From contig CBHWDO010000006.1 in assembly GCA_966112615.1 (NCBI GenBank), positions 62,001 to 126,000 of the forward strand: 64,000 nt of DNA, in the 5' to 3' direction. The stretch comes from Flavitalea sp966112615 (GTDB lineage Bacteria > Bacteroidota > Bacteroidia > Chitinophagales > Chitinophagaceae). Shown here in pieces: positions 10,019 to 19,038 of the stretch (position 1 is the stretch's first letter; every line of letters begins with the position of its first letter). The notes beneath the pieces were generated by a model. It was not told where the DNA came from, ran no database searches, and saw only the letters and a list, made by a program, of their open reading frames with translations. A program made the position numbers and the translations under genes.

Positions 10019-11275
10019 ATGACAACTGCCATCAACAACAGGAACAGGTTTGCTATCATCCTGATAACTTCCCTGTTCTTTCTTTGGGGTTTTGCCCTGA
10101 ACATGAATCCCATTCTTATTCCGCACCTGAAAAAAGCCTGCAGACTTTCGGATACCCAATCGGCATTCATTGATTCTGCATCCTATATCGCCTATTTTCT
10201 GCTTGCTTTCCCCGCGGGCAAATTCATGCAACGGTTTGGATATAAAGGTGGAATTATTGTTGGACTGACACTTTTCGCCCTGGGAGCCTTTCTTTTTTAC
10301 CCTGCGGCTGCAACCCGATCTTTTGCTTTTTTCCTCGGAGCTCTGTTTGTCATTGCCTCAGGGCTTGCATTCCTCGAAACTGCTGCCAATCCCTACATGA
10401 CCGTATTAGGTGATCCTGAAACAGGAACGCAACGATTGAACTTTGCACAATCCTTTAATGGACTTGCTGCATTTCTTGCACCGCTCGTGGGTGGAAGATT
10501 TATTCTGTCAGGTAAATCATTGAGTGAATCACAGGAAGCTGAAATGAGCCCCGGACAACTGGAATCTTATCTTCAATCGGAAGCTAATTCCGTGCAGGTG
10601 CCTTTCCTTGTAATTGGTGCAGTAGTGCTCACTGTTGCGATTTTTCTCTGGAGAACTCCATTGCCAGATATCAAGGAAGAGGAAAGTCAGGCTTCTTCAG
10701 GTTCCATATTTAAAGAGAAGAACTTACTCCTCGGTGTACTCGCTCAGTTCTTTTATGTGGGTGCTCAGGTCTGCATCAGCAGTTTCTTCATCCGCTATGC
10801 CGCTCATGTTGCAGGTTTGGGAGAAGTATCGGCAGCGTATTATCTATCCGGAGCCTTATTGCTCTTTATGATCGGAAGATTCGCGGGAACATTCTTCATG
10901 AGATTCGTATCACCTCCAAGATTACTGATGTTATATAGTTTGATGGTGATCGTGCTGCTTCTGTTTGCAATCTTTACCTCGGGAATGACTGCAGTGTATG
11001 CATTGATGGCTGTGCAGTTCTTCTTATCCATCATGTTTCCAACCATCTTTGCATTGAGCGTTCGTGGACTGGGAAATAAAACGAAAACTGGTTCTTCATT
11101 GATCATTATGTCGATCGTGGGTGGAGCAGTGTTCCCTGTTATTATGGGGCGAGTTTCAGACTCCAGCAATATTCAGCTGGCCTATATTGTACCGGCTTGT
11201 TGTCTTTTGATGGTACTATTCTTTTCAATAAAAAATAGTAGCATCTCTGATGTGAAACTTGCAGCATCTCATTAA
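10019..11275 (+). CDS. MFS sugar permease, FucP (fucose/glucose-galactose) family
   Basis: 418 residues with twelve predicted transmembrane helices. The N-terminal FFLWGFALNMNPILIPHLK and the ASGLAFLETAANPYMTVLG motif mark the FHS (fucose-galactose-hexose) branch of proton-symporting MFS carriers. Followed 9 nt later by an aldose mutarotase and then an SDR, suggesting uptake and processing of a deoxy or hexose sugar. Neither L-fucose nor L-rhamnose catabolic enzymes are visible here, so the substrate is open; glucose, galactose or mannose are also possible for this branch. Confidence 0.88.
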   Translation: MTTAINNRNRFAIILITSLFFLWGFALNMNPILIPHLKKACRLSDTQSAFIDSASYIAYFLLAFPAGKFMQRFGYKGGIIVGLTLFALGAFLFYPAAATRSFAFFLGALFVIASGLAFLETAANPYMTVLGDPETGTQRLNFAQSFNGLAAFLAPLVGGRFILSGKSLSESQEAEMSPGQLESYLQSEANSVQVPFLVIGAVVLTVAIFLWRTPLPDIKEEESQASSGSIFKEKNLLLGVLAQFFYVGAQVCISSFFIRYAAHVAGLGEVSAAYYLSGALLLFMIGRFAGTFFMRFVSPPRLLMLYSLMVIVLLLFAIFTSGMTAVYALMAVQFFLSIMFPTIFALSVRGLGNKTKTGSSLIIMSIVGGAVFPVIMGRVSDSSNIQLAYIVPACCLLMVLFFSIKNSSISDVKLAASH

Positions 11276-11284
11276 AAAATAAGC

Positions 11285-11623
11285 ATGAAAAAATATTGCC
11301 TGGCACTTGACCTGAAGGATGATCCTGCATTGATCAGGGAATACGAAGAATGGCATCAAAAAGTATATCCAGAAGTTTTGAAAAGCATTCATGACAGCGG
11401 CATTCAAATGATGGAGATCTACCGGACCGGTAACCGGCTTTTTATGATCATGGAAACCACGGATGATTTTTCTTTTGAAAAGAAAGCAGCTGCAGATGCT
11501 TCCAATCAGCAGGTTCAGCAATGGGAATTACTTATGTGGAAATTCCAGCAACCATTACCTCATGCCAGGGAAGGAGAGAAGTGGATACTTATGGATAAGA
11601 TATTTTCTACCTTCGCATCCTAA
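11285..11623 (+). CDS. L-rhamnose/L-fucose mutarotase family protein (DUF718)
   Basis: 112 residues, the usual length for the RhaM family, which interconverts alpha and beta anomers of 6-deoxyhexoses. The candidate active-site Tyr20 and His24 stand in EYEEWHQKVYPEV, followed by IYRTGNRLFMIMET and the tryptophan-containing WKFQQPLP segment. It sits between the FucP-like permease and an SDR with gaps of 9 and 11 nt, so it is surely in the same operon. Whether rhamnose or fucose is the real substrate cannot be decided from sequence alone; the fucose-permease neighbour favours fucose. Confidence 0.85.
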   Translation: MKKYCLALDLKDDPALIREYEEWHQKVYPEVLKSIHDSGIQMMEIYRTGNRLFMIMETTDDFSFEKKAAADASNQQVQQWELLMWKFQQPLPHAREGEKWILMDKIFSTFAS

Positions 11624-11634
11624 AATATGATCGT

Positions 11635-12351
11635 ATGCAATCGTTGAAAGGAAAAGTTGCTCTTGTAACCGGCGCAGGCAAAGGTATCGGGAAAGCAGTA
11701 GCCATTGCTTTGGCAAAGGAAGGAGTTCATATTGGATTAATGTCCCGCACGGAATCAGATCTTCAACCTGTAGCCAATGAAATACGCGCAGCTGGTGTAA
11801 ATGCCAGTGTTGTTACGGCAGATATCAGCAACCGTGAAGCAGTTGAAACGGCTGTAGCCAAGGTATCTCAGGAATTGGGAGATATCAATATTCTTATTAA
11901 CAATGCAGGTACTGCAAAATTTGGAAAATTCCTGGAGCTGAGCCCTGAAGAATGGGAATTCCAGGTAAAGGTGAATCTCTTTGGAACTTACTATGTTACC
12001 CGTGCTGTATTGCCTTCCATGATCGATAAAAAAGCGGGAGATATCATCAATATTTCTTCTACTGCAGGAAGATCAGGAGCAGCAGTTACCAGCGCATACA
12101 GCGCTTCAAAGTTTGGAGTATTCGGATTAAGCGAAAGCCTTATGCAGGAAGTGCGCAAGCATAATATCCGTGTAACGGCTATGGCACCCAGTACTATCGT
12201 AACCGATCTTGCCAACAGCGCCAACCTGATCACCGGAGATCCTGAACGCGTGATGCACCCTGAAGATTTTGCAGAACTGCTCATTGCACAATTGAAACTT
12301 CATCCGCGCATTTTTGTAAAAGAAGCTTCAGTATTTTCTACCAATCCTTAG
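11635..12351 (+). CDS. Short-chain dehydrogenase/reductase (FabG-like)
   Basis: 238 residues, classical SDR. The cofactor motif TGAGKGIG (residues 12-19), NNAG, and the catalytic Ser142, Tyr155 and Lys159 (YSASK) are all present. Annotation pipelines would call it 3-ketoacyl-ACP reductase, but its operon with a sugar permease and mutarotase makes a sugar dehydrogenase (for example acting on L-fucose) an alternative. Its C-terminus ASVFSTNP resembles FabG-like proteins that occur alone in Bacteroidota, which weakens the sugar idea. Its stop overlaps AGGAGG (12350-12355), a rare perfect Shine-Dalgarno that serves no correctly spaced start. Confidence 0.85.
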   Translation: MQSLKGKVALVTGAGKGIGKAVAIALAKEGVHIGLMSRTESDLQPVANEIRAAGVNASVVTADISNREAVETAVAKVSQELGDINILINNAGTAKFGKFLELSPEEWEFQVKVNLFGTYYVTRAVLPSMIDKKAGDIINISSTAGRSGAAVTSAYSASKFGVFGLSESLMQEVRKHNIRVTAMAPSTIVTDLANSANLITGDPERVMHPEDFAELLIAQLKLHPRIFVKEASVFSTNP

Positions 12352-12368
12352 GAGGTATAATTTTTTCA

Positions 12369-12405
12369 GCGCCTTGCTAAACTCATGTTATGAGAAGCAA
12401 GGCGC
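12369..12405 (+). promoter_or_regulatory. Hairpin burying the start codon of the DUF2231-Rieske gene
   Basis: A perfect 10-bp stem (GCGCCTTGCT at 12369-12378 with AGCAAGGCGC at 12396-12405) encloses a second 5-bp stem (CTCAT/ATGAG, triloop GTT). The ATG at 12390 is in the inner stem and codons 3-5 form the outer arm. No T-run follows on either strand, so it is not a terminator. A translational switch is inferred. Confidence 0.5.
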
Positions 12406-13175
12406 ATATCAAATCTCATCCTGTACATCCTATTCTCATTTCATTCCCCATTGCATTTTATACCGGCACATTTATCTTTGATGCAATTGGACTGATCAAC
12501 GATAATCCGGCCTTGATCACAGTAGGTAATTACCTAAACCTCGCTGCCATCATAGGTGCCGTACTTGCTGCAATTGCCGGTATTATCGATTATGTCAAAA
12601 CAGTTCCTCCTAAATCTTCCGCGAAAAAAAGAGCCGGTCAGCATGGTCTCATCAACAGCACTGTGCTGGTAATTTTTGTGATCGTTTATTTTATACGTGA
12701 TGATTTTTCATACATCCATTTGCTGATGGAACTGGTTGGACTTGTCCTTACCCTGGTTGCAGGCTGGATGGGTGGAACACTTGTTTACAGGAACCAGATT
12801 GGAGTGGACATCCGTTATGCGGATGCTGGAAAATGGAATGAAGCATACTTGCCCGACGATCGTCATCCTGTTGAAGTGGCAAATGCTTCTGAACTTACAT
12901 TGAACCAGATGAAACTGGTTCACCTGGGGGATAAACGTATTGTAATTGCCCGGACAGAAGACGGTTTTGTTGGATTCGATGATCGATGTCCCCATAAAGG
13001 CGGTTCATTTGCCGGTGGATCAATGATCTGCGGAACTGTTCAGTGCCCATGGCATGGATCTCAATATGATGTTCATACGGGTGCTTCGAAATGCGGACCA
13101 GGTAAGGATCCTATTAAAACATACCATGTTTTCCAGGACGATAGTAAAGTATTTCTCGACATTAAAAAATCATAA
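12390..13175 (+). CDS. DUF2231 membrane domain fused to a Rieske [2Fe-2S] domain
   Basis: 261 residues. Residues 1 to about 130 form the DUF2231 module: IKSHPVHPILISFPIAF followed by four hydrophobic helices. Residues 150-258 are a cytosolic Rieske ferredoxin-like domain with the exact ligand pattern C-x-H-x16-C-x2-H (Cys200, His202, Cys219, His222; CPHKGG and CPWHGS). Such fusions probably act as membrane-bound electron carriers, but no partner oxidoreductase is adjacent and the role is unproven. Start chosen because SHPVHP at the N-terminus matches the family; that start lies inside a hairpin. Convergent overlap of 6 nt with the DUF3037 gene. Confidence 0.88.
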   Translation: MRSKAHIKSHPVHPILISFPIAFYTGTFIFDAIGLINDNPALITVGNYLNLAAIIGAVLAAIAGIIDYVKTVPPKSSAKKRAGQHGLINSTVLVIFVIVYFIRDDFSYIHLLMELVGLVLTLVAGWMGGTLVYRNQIGVDIRYADAGKWNEAYLPDDRHPVEVANASELTLNQMKLVHLGDKRIVIARTEDGFVGFDDRCPHKGGSFAGGSMICGTVQCPWHGSQYDVHTGASKCGPGKDPIKTYHVFQDDSKVFLDIKKS

Positions 13176-13553
13176 GACCATTGACTGGAAAAGGTGCTCC
13201 AGCAGCTTATCAGGATCTGTGCAGAATCCCGGGTGGACTTTGGATGACTGTATCATCGTGCTTCTTGTAGCCGTGATCCATCGAAACCTCGATGGTGCAT
13301 CCAGCTTTGCAATAGGACCTCCTTTTGCATCACCTTTGCAGATCAAATCGATCGATAACAGGTTTTCTTTTACTGTTTCCAGGTCGATTTTACTATCCAG
13401 CATTAAAGCTTTTTTTTCTTCAAGATGAAGCCTGCATTGCAGGTATTTTTTCCTGGCACAATACACGATAACTCCCACGTTGATGAACTCTTCCCGTTCC
13501 ACCCGCGGCACCAGCCTGATCAGCGCATATTCAAATAAGTGATTGTCTTGCAT
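13170..13553 (-). CDS. DUF3037 family protein
   Basis: 127 residues. It begins YALIRLVPRVEREEFINVGVIVYC, the conserved opening of DUF3037 proteins, whose biochemical function is not known. It overlaps the upstream HipA-like kinase gene by 23 nt, so the two are translationally coupled. To my knowledge the same HipA-like/DUF3037 pairing recurs in other bacteria, which suggests one functional unit. It ends within the last codons of the convergent Rieske gene. Confidence 0.85.
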   Translation of the reverse strand: MQDNHLFEYALIRLVPRVEREEFINVGVIVYCARKKYLQCRLHLEEKKALMLDSKIDLETVKENLLSIDLICKGDAKGGPIAKLDAPSRFRWITATRSTMIQSSKVHPGFCTDPDKLLEHLFQSMVL

Positions 13554-14322
13554 GCTGTGCTTCTTTTACAAAGATGTTGGAAGATGATATTCGCTTCAAC
13601 AAAAAATTCCGGTATTCATTTCGAATGGTTTCGCTGCTTTTCTCCGGATCATAAGTCGCCAGCCAATCTGAAGGGATCAACGATATGATCTCATCAATTA
13701 TATTTTCTGATAATATTTTTTTGCAGGCATCATCAGCATCATCCAGCGCAGATGCGATCGGTAACAATACATGATCCTTGATCAGCTGAAATGGGCGTGT
13801 GGATTGTTCGTTCCATTCGGTACCGGAATGATGAAAATATAATGATGCACCATGATCTATCAGCCAGAGTTCCTTATTCCAAACAAGGAGGTTGGTATTC
13901 TTGGGAGTTCTGTCGACATTCATCAGCAAAGCATCCATCCAAACAATCATGGATGCAGTCATAGCATCAACATCGTAAACTACCGGATCATACATGAAGG
14001 ATCCGGAAAGATAATGAACGCCAAGATTCAGACCGGTACTGGATTTCAGCAGGTCCTGGATCTCCTCGTCCGGCTCTGTTCTTCCAAATGCCTCATCCAA
14101 CTGGGCAAACACGATCTCAGGCATTTTTAAACCAAGCGCCCTGGCTATCTCTCCACCTATCAGTTCTGCCACCAATGCCTTTACTCCCTGTCCAGCACCA
14201 CGAAATTTGATGACATACATGAAGTCATCATCCGCCTCCGCAATCGCAGGCAATGAACCACCTTCACGCAGTGGCGTGATATAGCGCATTACATTGACCG
14301 TCCTGATCCTGTTGTGCTCCAT
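13531..14322 (-). CDS. HipA-like kinase family protein
   Basis: 263 residues from the ATG at 14322 (a GTG 14 codons earlier is less likely). The catalytic core resembles HipA/PI3K-like kinases: MNVDRTPKNTNLL with Asp137 as the candidate catalytic residue, and LIDHGASLYF with Asp156 as the candidate Mg-binding residue. It lacks the N-terminal HipA_N (subdomain 1) region of canonical HipA toxins and has no HipB-like HTH antitoxin next to it. Instead it is coupled to DUF3037. The real substrate is unknown; toxin activity should not be assumed. Divergent from uxaB. Confidence 0.8.
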   Translation of the reverse strand: MEHNRIRTVNVMRYITPLREGGSLPAIAEADDDFMYVIKFRGAGQGVKALVAELIGGEIARALGLKMPEIVFAQLDEAFGRTEPDEEIQDLLKSSTGLNLGVHYLSGSFMYDPVVYDVDAMTASMIVWMDALLMNVDRTPKNTNLLVWNKELWLIDHGASLYFHHSGTEWNEQSTRPFQLIKDHVLLPIASALDDADDACKKILSENIIDEIISLIPSDWLATYDPEKSSETIRNEYRNFLLKRISSSNIFVKEAQHARQSLI

Positions 14323-14393
14323 ATTTCTCCATTGAACTGTAAGGTTAAAGAAAAATCTGTACACTTGCTTTGCTAATTTCCTATCTTATTGCC

Positions 14394-15860
14394 ATGTCTT
14401 TATCCATCAACAGATCAACAGCCTCGGAATTTTATGATGATGCAGATCTTGAAAGATTAACATCATTGCCTGAAAAGGTTTTACAGTTTGGAACGGGTGT
14501 TTTACTTCGTGGATTACCCGGGTATTTTATTGATAAAGCCAACAGGCAGCATATTTTCAATGGTCGCATAGTTGTAGTGAAATCAACTGCACAGGGTTCT
14601 GTTGATGCATTTCAATCGCAGGATAACCTGTACACTCATTGTATTCGTGGTGTTGAAAATGGTAAAACAATCCATGAAAATATTTTGAATAGTTCCATTA
14701 GTCGGGTACTCAATGCCAATACACAATGGAATGATATCCTTTCATGCGCGCATGACCCTGAAATAAAGATCATCATTTCAAATACTACCGAAGTTGGTAT
14801 TCAATTAGTGAATGAAGATATCTTTCAAACCATTCCTTCATCCTTTCCCGGGAAATTACTGACCTTTCTTTTTGAAAAATATAAGGCTTTCAATGGAGAT
14901 AAGCGTGCTGGTATGGTGATCATTCCTACTGAACTGATCAGCAATAATGCCGATCAGCTTAAAGCTATTCTCGTGGAACTGTCACGGTTCAACAACCTGG
15001 ATAAAGAATTCATTCACTGGATGGAACAGCACAATAGTTTTTGTAATTCGCTGGTGGATCGCATTGTGCCCGGTAAACCTTTGGGAACCGCTATGGAAGA
15101 TCTTGAAAATGAATTGGGATATCATGATGAACTGCTGATCGTATCTGAATCTTACCGCCTCTGGGCTATTGAAGGGGATGATCGTATAGCAGAGATCCTT
15201 TCATTCTCAAAAGCCGATCAACAGGTCATCATTACTCCTGATATTCAAAAGTATCGTGAATTGAAACTGAGGTTATTGAACGGAACGCATACACTTAGTT
15301 GTGGAATTGCTGTGCTGCTCAATATTCCTATGGTGAAAGACGCCATGCAGCATCCATTGATGAAGGAATATATCAGTCGATTGATGTATGAAGAGATCGC
15401 AATATCAATTCCTTATCAAATTGAAGAAAATAATATCAGGGAATTTGCTGCTCAAGTATTGGATCGATTTAGCAATCCGGCAATCAATCATCTTTGGATG
15501 AATATTACCATGCAATACACATCAAAAATGAAATTGCGGAATATTCCTTTGTTGGAAAAATATGTTGAAAGATATCATTCCATTCCTCCGCTGATATGTT
15601 TTGGTTTCGCTGCTTTTTTATATGTTTCAAAGCATTATGTTATCCAGGATCAGCATGCAGATTCAATGAAAAAAACATGGAGTGAAAATGATACTGAATT
15701 ATCCTTACAAAAAATTATGTCTGATAAATCTTTATGGGGTTTTGATCTTAATGGAATAAAGGGATTTGTTGACACAGTGATCGATCAATATAAGACCATT
15801 CAGACTGAAGGGATAAAAACTGCACTCGAAAAAATTCTAAACTATCAAGCTGTTCGATAA
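14394..15860 (+). CDS. uxaB: Tagaturonate reductase (altronate oxidoreductase)
   Basis: Reduces D-tagaturonate to D-altronate with NADH in hexuronate (galacturonate) catabolism. 488 residues from the ATG at 14394; an upstream TTG was rejected. Belongs to the polyol-specific long-chain dehydrogenase family: LQFGTGVLLRGLPGYFID is the NAD-binding start and KLRLLNGTHTL carries the family Lys-Asn-His catalytic set. A weak -7-like TATCTTAT (14382-14389) stands 4 nt before the ATG. The stop overlaps the uxaA start by one base (TAATG), which indicates coupling. Confidence 0.93.
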   Translation: MSLSINRSTASEFYDDADLERLTSLPEKVLQFGTGVLLRGLPGYFIDKANRQHIFNGRIVVVKSTAQGSVDAFQSQDNLYTHCIRGVENGKTIHENILNSSISRVLNANTQWNDILSCAHDPEIKIIISNTTEVGIQLVNEDIFQTIPSSFPGKLLTFLFEKYKAFNGDKRAGMVIIPTELISNNADQLKAILVELSRFNNLDKEFIHWMEQHNSFCNSLVDRIVPGKPLGTAMEDLENELGYHDELLIVSESYRLWAIEGDDRIAEILSFSKADQQVIITPDIQKYRELKLRLLNGTHTLSCGIAVLLNIPMVKDAMQHPLMKEYISRLMYEEIAISIPYQIEENNIREFAAQVLDRFSNPAINHLWMNITMQYTSKMKLRNIPLLEKYVERYHSIPPLICFGFAAFLYVSKHYVIQDQHADSMKKTWSENDTELSLQKIMSDKSLWGFDLNGIKGFVDTVIDQYKTIQTEGIKTALEKILNYQAVR

Positions 15861-17515
15861 TGAAATCGATTGTAACAAAAGTTCACCCGGATGATAATGT
15901 GATCGTGGCACTGACAGACCTTGAGGAAGGTCAGCATATCAGCTTCAACAACGAAACATTTACACTTCCGTCAAGGGTTCCTGCCAAACATAAATTTGTT
16001 ACACAGGAACTCAATGTTGGCGACCCGGTGTACATGTATGGTGTGTTGGTCGGTAAAGCTACCAAACCCATTGCCAAAGCTGGTGTGATTACTACTACAA
16101 ACCTGTCACATGCAGCAAATGAATTCACTATCGGTGATCGTAAAACATCCTGGAATATGCCGGATGTTTCTGCATATCAAAACAAAACTTTCAATGGATA
16201 TTATCGTGCCGATGGAAAGGTTGGAACAGCGAATTACTGGTTGGTGGTCCCTATGGTCTTTTGTGAGAACCGTAACCTGGATGTGTTGCAGGAAACACTG
16301 GTAGACCAGCTGGGATATGGTCGTTCACAACAGGAAAAATGGGAGATCTCTTCCCTGGTAGAAATGTATCGTGCCGGTAGTTCTTCAGAAGAAATTCTTT
16401 CCGCTGCGCCGATATCAAAAGTATCATCTTCAAAAAGATCAAACAGGATCTTTCCAAATATTGATGGAATAAAATTTCTTCAGCATGATGGCGGTTGTGG
16501 TGGTACAAGACAGGATGCACAAGCTCTTTGCGGTTTGCTGGCTGGTTATATCACACATTCGAATGTTGCCGGTGCAACGGTGCTGAGCCTGGGTTGCCAG
16601 CATGCACAGGTTGCTATGTTGCAGGAAGAAATTGCAAAACGAGATCCGGATTTTAAAAAGCCATTATTCATTCTTGAGCAACAAAAGATAGGTTCAGAAT
16701 CTGCATTGATCGAGCTGGCCATCAGGCAAACATTTGCCGGTCTGGTGGAAGCTAATAAGAATGAACGTAAACCTGCTCCATTGAGTAAAATTTGTATCGG
16801 GCTGGAATGTGGTGGATCTGATGGATTTAGTGGAATCTCCGCCAATCCTGCGATTGGACATACTTCCGATCTGCTGGTAGCACTGGGTGGTTCTGTTATT
16901 CTCTCTGAATTTCCGGAACTATGTGGAGTGGAACAGGATATGAGTGATCGGTGCATTACGCAGGATGCTGCCCAGCGTTTTGGTTCATTAATGAATGCAT
17001 ATGCGCAAAGAGCCAAAGAAGCCGGTTCCGGTTTTGATATGAATCCATCTCCGGGAAATATCAGGGATGGTTTAATTACTGATGCTATCAAAAGTGCCGG
17101 CGCAGCCAAGAAAGGTGGAACATCACCAGTAACCGATGTGCTGGATTATCCTGAAATGGTTACCAAACCGGGATTAAACTTGCTCTGCACACCTGGCAAT
17201 GATGTGGAAAGTACCACAGCGGAAGTGGCCTCAGGTGCTAATATTGTATTGTTCACAACAGGTCTGGGTACACCTACCGGAAATCCCATTACACCCGTGA
17301 TCAAAATTGCCACCAATACCAAACTCTTTAATAAGATGAATGATATCATGGACATCAACACAGGTACTATCATTGAAGGTGAAGAAACCATTGAAGAAGC
17401 TGGTAAGCGAATTCTTGATTATGTCATAGCAGTGGCAAGCGGAGAGATTGAAGTAGCTGCTGTCAGAAATCACCAGGATGATTTTATTCCATGGAAACGA
17501 GGTGTATCTCTTTAA
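15860..17515 (+). CDS. uxaA: Altronate dehydratase
   Basis: Dehydrates D-altronate to 2-keto-3-deoxy-D-gluconate. 551 residues: an N-terminal SAF-like domain (about residues 10-90) fused to the GD_AH catalytic domain. Conserved segments include HDGGCGGTRQDAQ, LGLECGGSDGFSG-type text (here IGLECGGSDGFSGISANP) and LCTPGNDVES, whose cysteines and acidic residues probably bind the iron cofactor. Second gene of uxaBAC, starting at the last base of the uxaB stop and ending 9 nt before uxaC. Confidence 0.94.
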   Translation: MKSIVTKVHPDDNVIVALTDLEEGQHISFNNETFTLPSRVPAKHKFVTQELNVGDPVYMYGVLVGKATKPIAKAGVITTTNLSHAANEFTIGDRKTSWNMPDVSAYQNKTFNGYYRADGKVGTANYWLVVPMVFCENRNLDVLQETLVDQLGYGRSQQEKWEISSLVEMYRAGSSSEEILSAAPISKVSSSKRSNRIFPNIDGIKFLQHDGGCGGTRQDAQALCGLLAGYITHSNVAGATVLSLGCQHAQVAMLQEEIAKRDPDFKKPLFILEQQKIGSESALIELAIRQTFAGLVEANKNERKPAPLSKICIGLECGGSDGFSGISANPAIGHTSDLLVALGGSVILSEFPELCGVEQDMSDRCITQDAAQRFGSLMNAYAQRAKEAGSGFDMNPSPGNIRDGLITDAIKSAGAAKKGGTSPVTDVLDYPEMVTKPGLNLLCTPGNDVESTTAEVASGANIVLFTTGLGTPTGNPITPVIKIATNTKLFNKMNDIMDINTGTIIEGEETIEEAGKRILDYVIAVASGEIEVAAVRNHQDDFIPWKRGVSL

Positions 17516-17524
17516 GAAAATATC

Positions 17525-18925
17525 ATGAAACAATTTCTCGACAGGAATTTTTTACTGGATAATAAAACCGCAGAACGTTTGTATTTCGAATATGCGGAGG
17601 CAATGCCCATAATCGATTATCATTGTCATCTGCCCCCTGATCAAATAGCATCAGATCATCGTTTTGACAACCTGGCACAGGCATGGTTATTCGGTGATCA
17701 TTACAAGTGGCGCGCCATGCGCACCAATGGGGTGGATGAATCTTTTTGTACAGGTGATCAACCAGATAAAGAAAAGTTTTTTCAGTGGGCGAAGACTGTT
17801 CCGGCAACACTGCGAAACCCGCTATACCATTGGACACACCTGGAATTGCAGCGTTATTTCGGAATAAAATATTTACTGAATGAATCCTCAGCAGAAAGGA
17901 TCTATGACCAGTGTTCCGAAATGCTGCGATCGCCTGAGTTTTCTGTAAGGAATCTTCTTCTGAAAATGAATGTGGTTATGGTGGGTACTACAGATGACCC
18001 GACAGATACTTTAGAACATCATGCGAAGATCCGGAATGATAATTTTGATATTGCCATCCTGCCATCATTCAGGCCGGATAAAGCAATGAACGTTGAGAAT
18101 GCTAGATCATTCAATGATTATGTAGCAAGGCTTGAATCGGTATCAGGCAAAAACATTTCATCTTTCACCGATTATATTGATTCATTAAAAGACAGGCATG
18201 ATTTCTTTTCAGAAATGGGTTGTAAGATGTCTGATCATGGATTGGAACATATGTATGCTGAAGAATATACTGAAGCCAATATCAAATCCATCTTTGATAA
18301 AATAAGAAGTGAGAGAGAGATTGATAAGCAGGAATTACTTCAATTCAAATCTGCCATGCTGGTGATCTTTGCAGAATGGGATTGGGAAAAGAATTGGATT
18401 CAGCAATATCACCTCGGTGCGATGAGAAATAATAATTCCAGGAAGATGAGAACCCTTGGCCCTGATACCGGTTGGGACAGCATGGGTGATTATTCACAGG
18501 CCCGTCCGCTATCGCGCTTCCTGGATCGAATGGATTCAAAAAATAAACTGGCCAGAACGATCCTGTATAATTTGAATCCGGCTGATAATGAGGTTTTCGC
18601 CACCATGATCGGCAATTTCAATGATGGTTCAATAGCCGGTAAAATTCAGTACGGATCAGGCTGGTGGTTTCTGGATCAGAAAGATGGGATGATCCGCCAA
18701 CTGAATGCACTGTCAAACATGGGACTACTCAGCAAGTTCATTGGAATGATCACCGACAGCCGAAGTTTCTTATCATATCCACGACATGAATATTTCCGCC
18801 GGATCCTTTGCAATCTCCTCGGTACCGAAATGGAGAAAGGCGAACTTCCTCATGATTTTGAATTGATAGGAGGGATGGTGCGTAAAGTTTGTTTTGAGAA
18901 TGCGAGTGAAATAGTGAAGTGGTGA
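17525..18925 (+). CDS. uxaC: Uronate (glucuronate/galacturonate) isomerase
   Basis: Isomerises D-glucuronate to fructuronate and D-galacturonate to tagaturonate, feeding UxaB. 466 residues, an amidohydrolase-superfamily TIM barrel with metal ligands His33 and His35 in IDYHCHLPP and later segments TLGPDTGWDSMGDYSQARP, GSGWWFLDQKDGM and MITDSRSFLSYPRHEYFRR. The final residues EIVKW and the stop codon lie at the edge of an octamer repeat array, so the array appears to have grown into, or supplied, the C-terminus. No regulator or dedicated uronate transporter adjoins the operon. Confidence 0.95.
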   Translation: MKQFLDRNFLLDNKTAERLYFEYAEAMPIIDYHCHLPPDQIASDHRFDNLAQAWLFGDHYKWRAMRTNGVDESFCTGDQPDKEKFFQWAKTVPATLRNPLYHWTHLELQRYFGIKYLLNESSAERIYDQCSEMLRSPEFSVRNLLLKMNVVMVGTTDDPTDTLEHHAKIRNDNFDIAILPSFRPDKAMNVENARSFNDYVARLESVSGKNISSFTDYIDSLKDRHDFFSEMGCKMSDHGLEHMYAEEYTEANIKSIFDKIRSEREIDKQELLQFKSAMLVIFAEWDWEKNWIQQYHLGAMRNNNSRKMRTLGPDTGWDSMGDYSQARPLSRFLDRMDSKNKLARTILYNLNPADNEVFATMIGNFNDGSIAGKIQYGSGWWFLDQKDGMIRQLNALSNMGLLSKFIGMITDSRSFLSYPRHEYFRRILCNLLGTEMEKGELPHDFELIGGMVRKVCFENASEIVKW

Positions 18926-19038
18926 AGAGGAGAAGTGACGAAGTGGTGAAGTGGGGAAGTGGAGAAGTGGAGAAGTGCTACCTCCTCATCTCCTCAACTC
19001 CTCATCTCCTCATCTCCTCATCTTTTCACCTCCTCTCC
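18912..19038. repeat. Octamer repeat array, purine arm then pyrimidine arm
   Basis: About eight degenerate GTGRNGAA units (18912-18977) are followed after CTAC by about seven CTCCTCAT-like units (18982-19038). The second half is roughly the reverse complement of the first, so transcripts could form an imperfect long hairpin between uxaC and the convergent esterase. Both genes end inside the array. Confidence 0.8.

Noticed and set aside
12350..12355. Perfect AGGAGG as ribosome binding site of the Rieske gene
   Set aside because: It lies 34 nt from the ATG, far beyond normal spacing, and no other start codon in a useful frame follows it closely.
16546..17109. 187-codon minus-strand frame inside uxaA
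   Set aside because: Shadow of strongly conserved uxaA coding sequence; residue composition follows the codon bias of the opposite strand.
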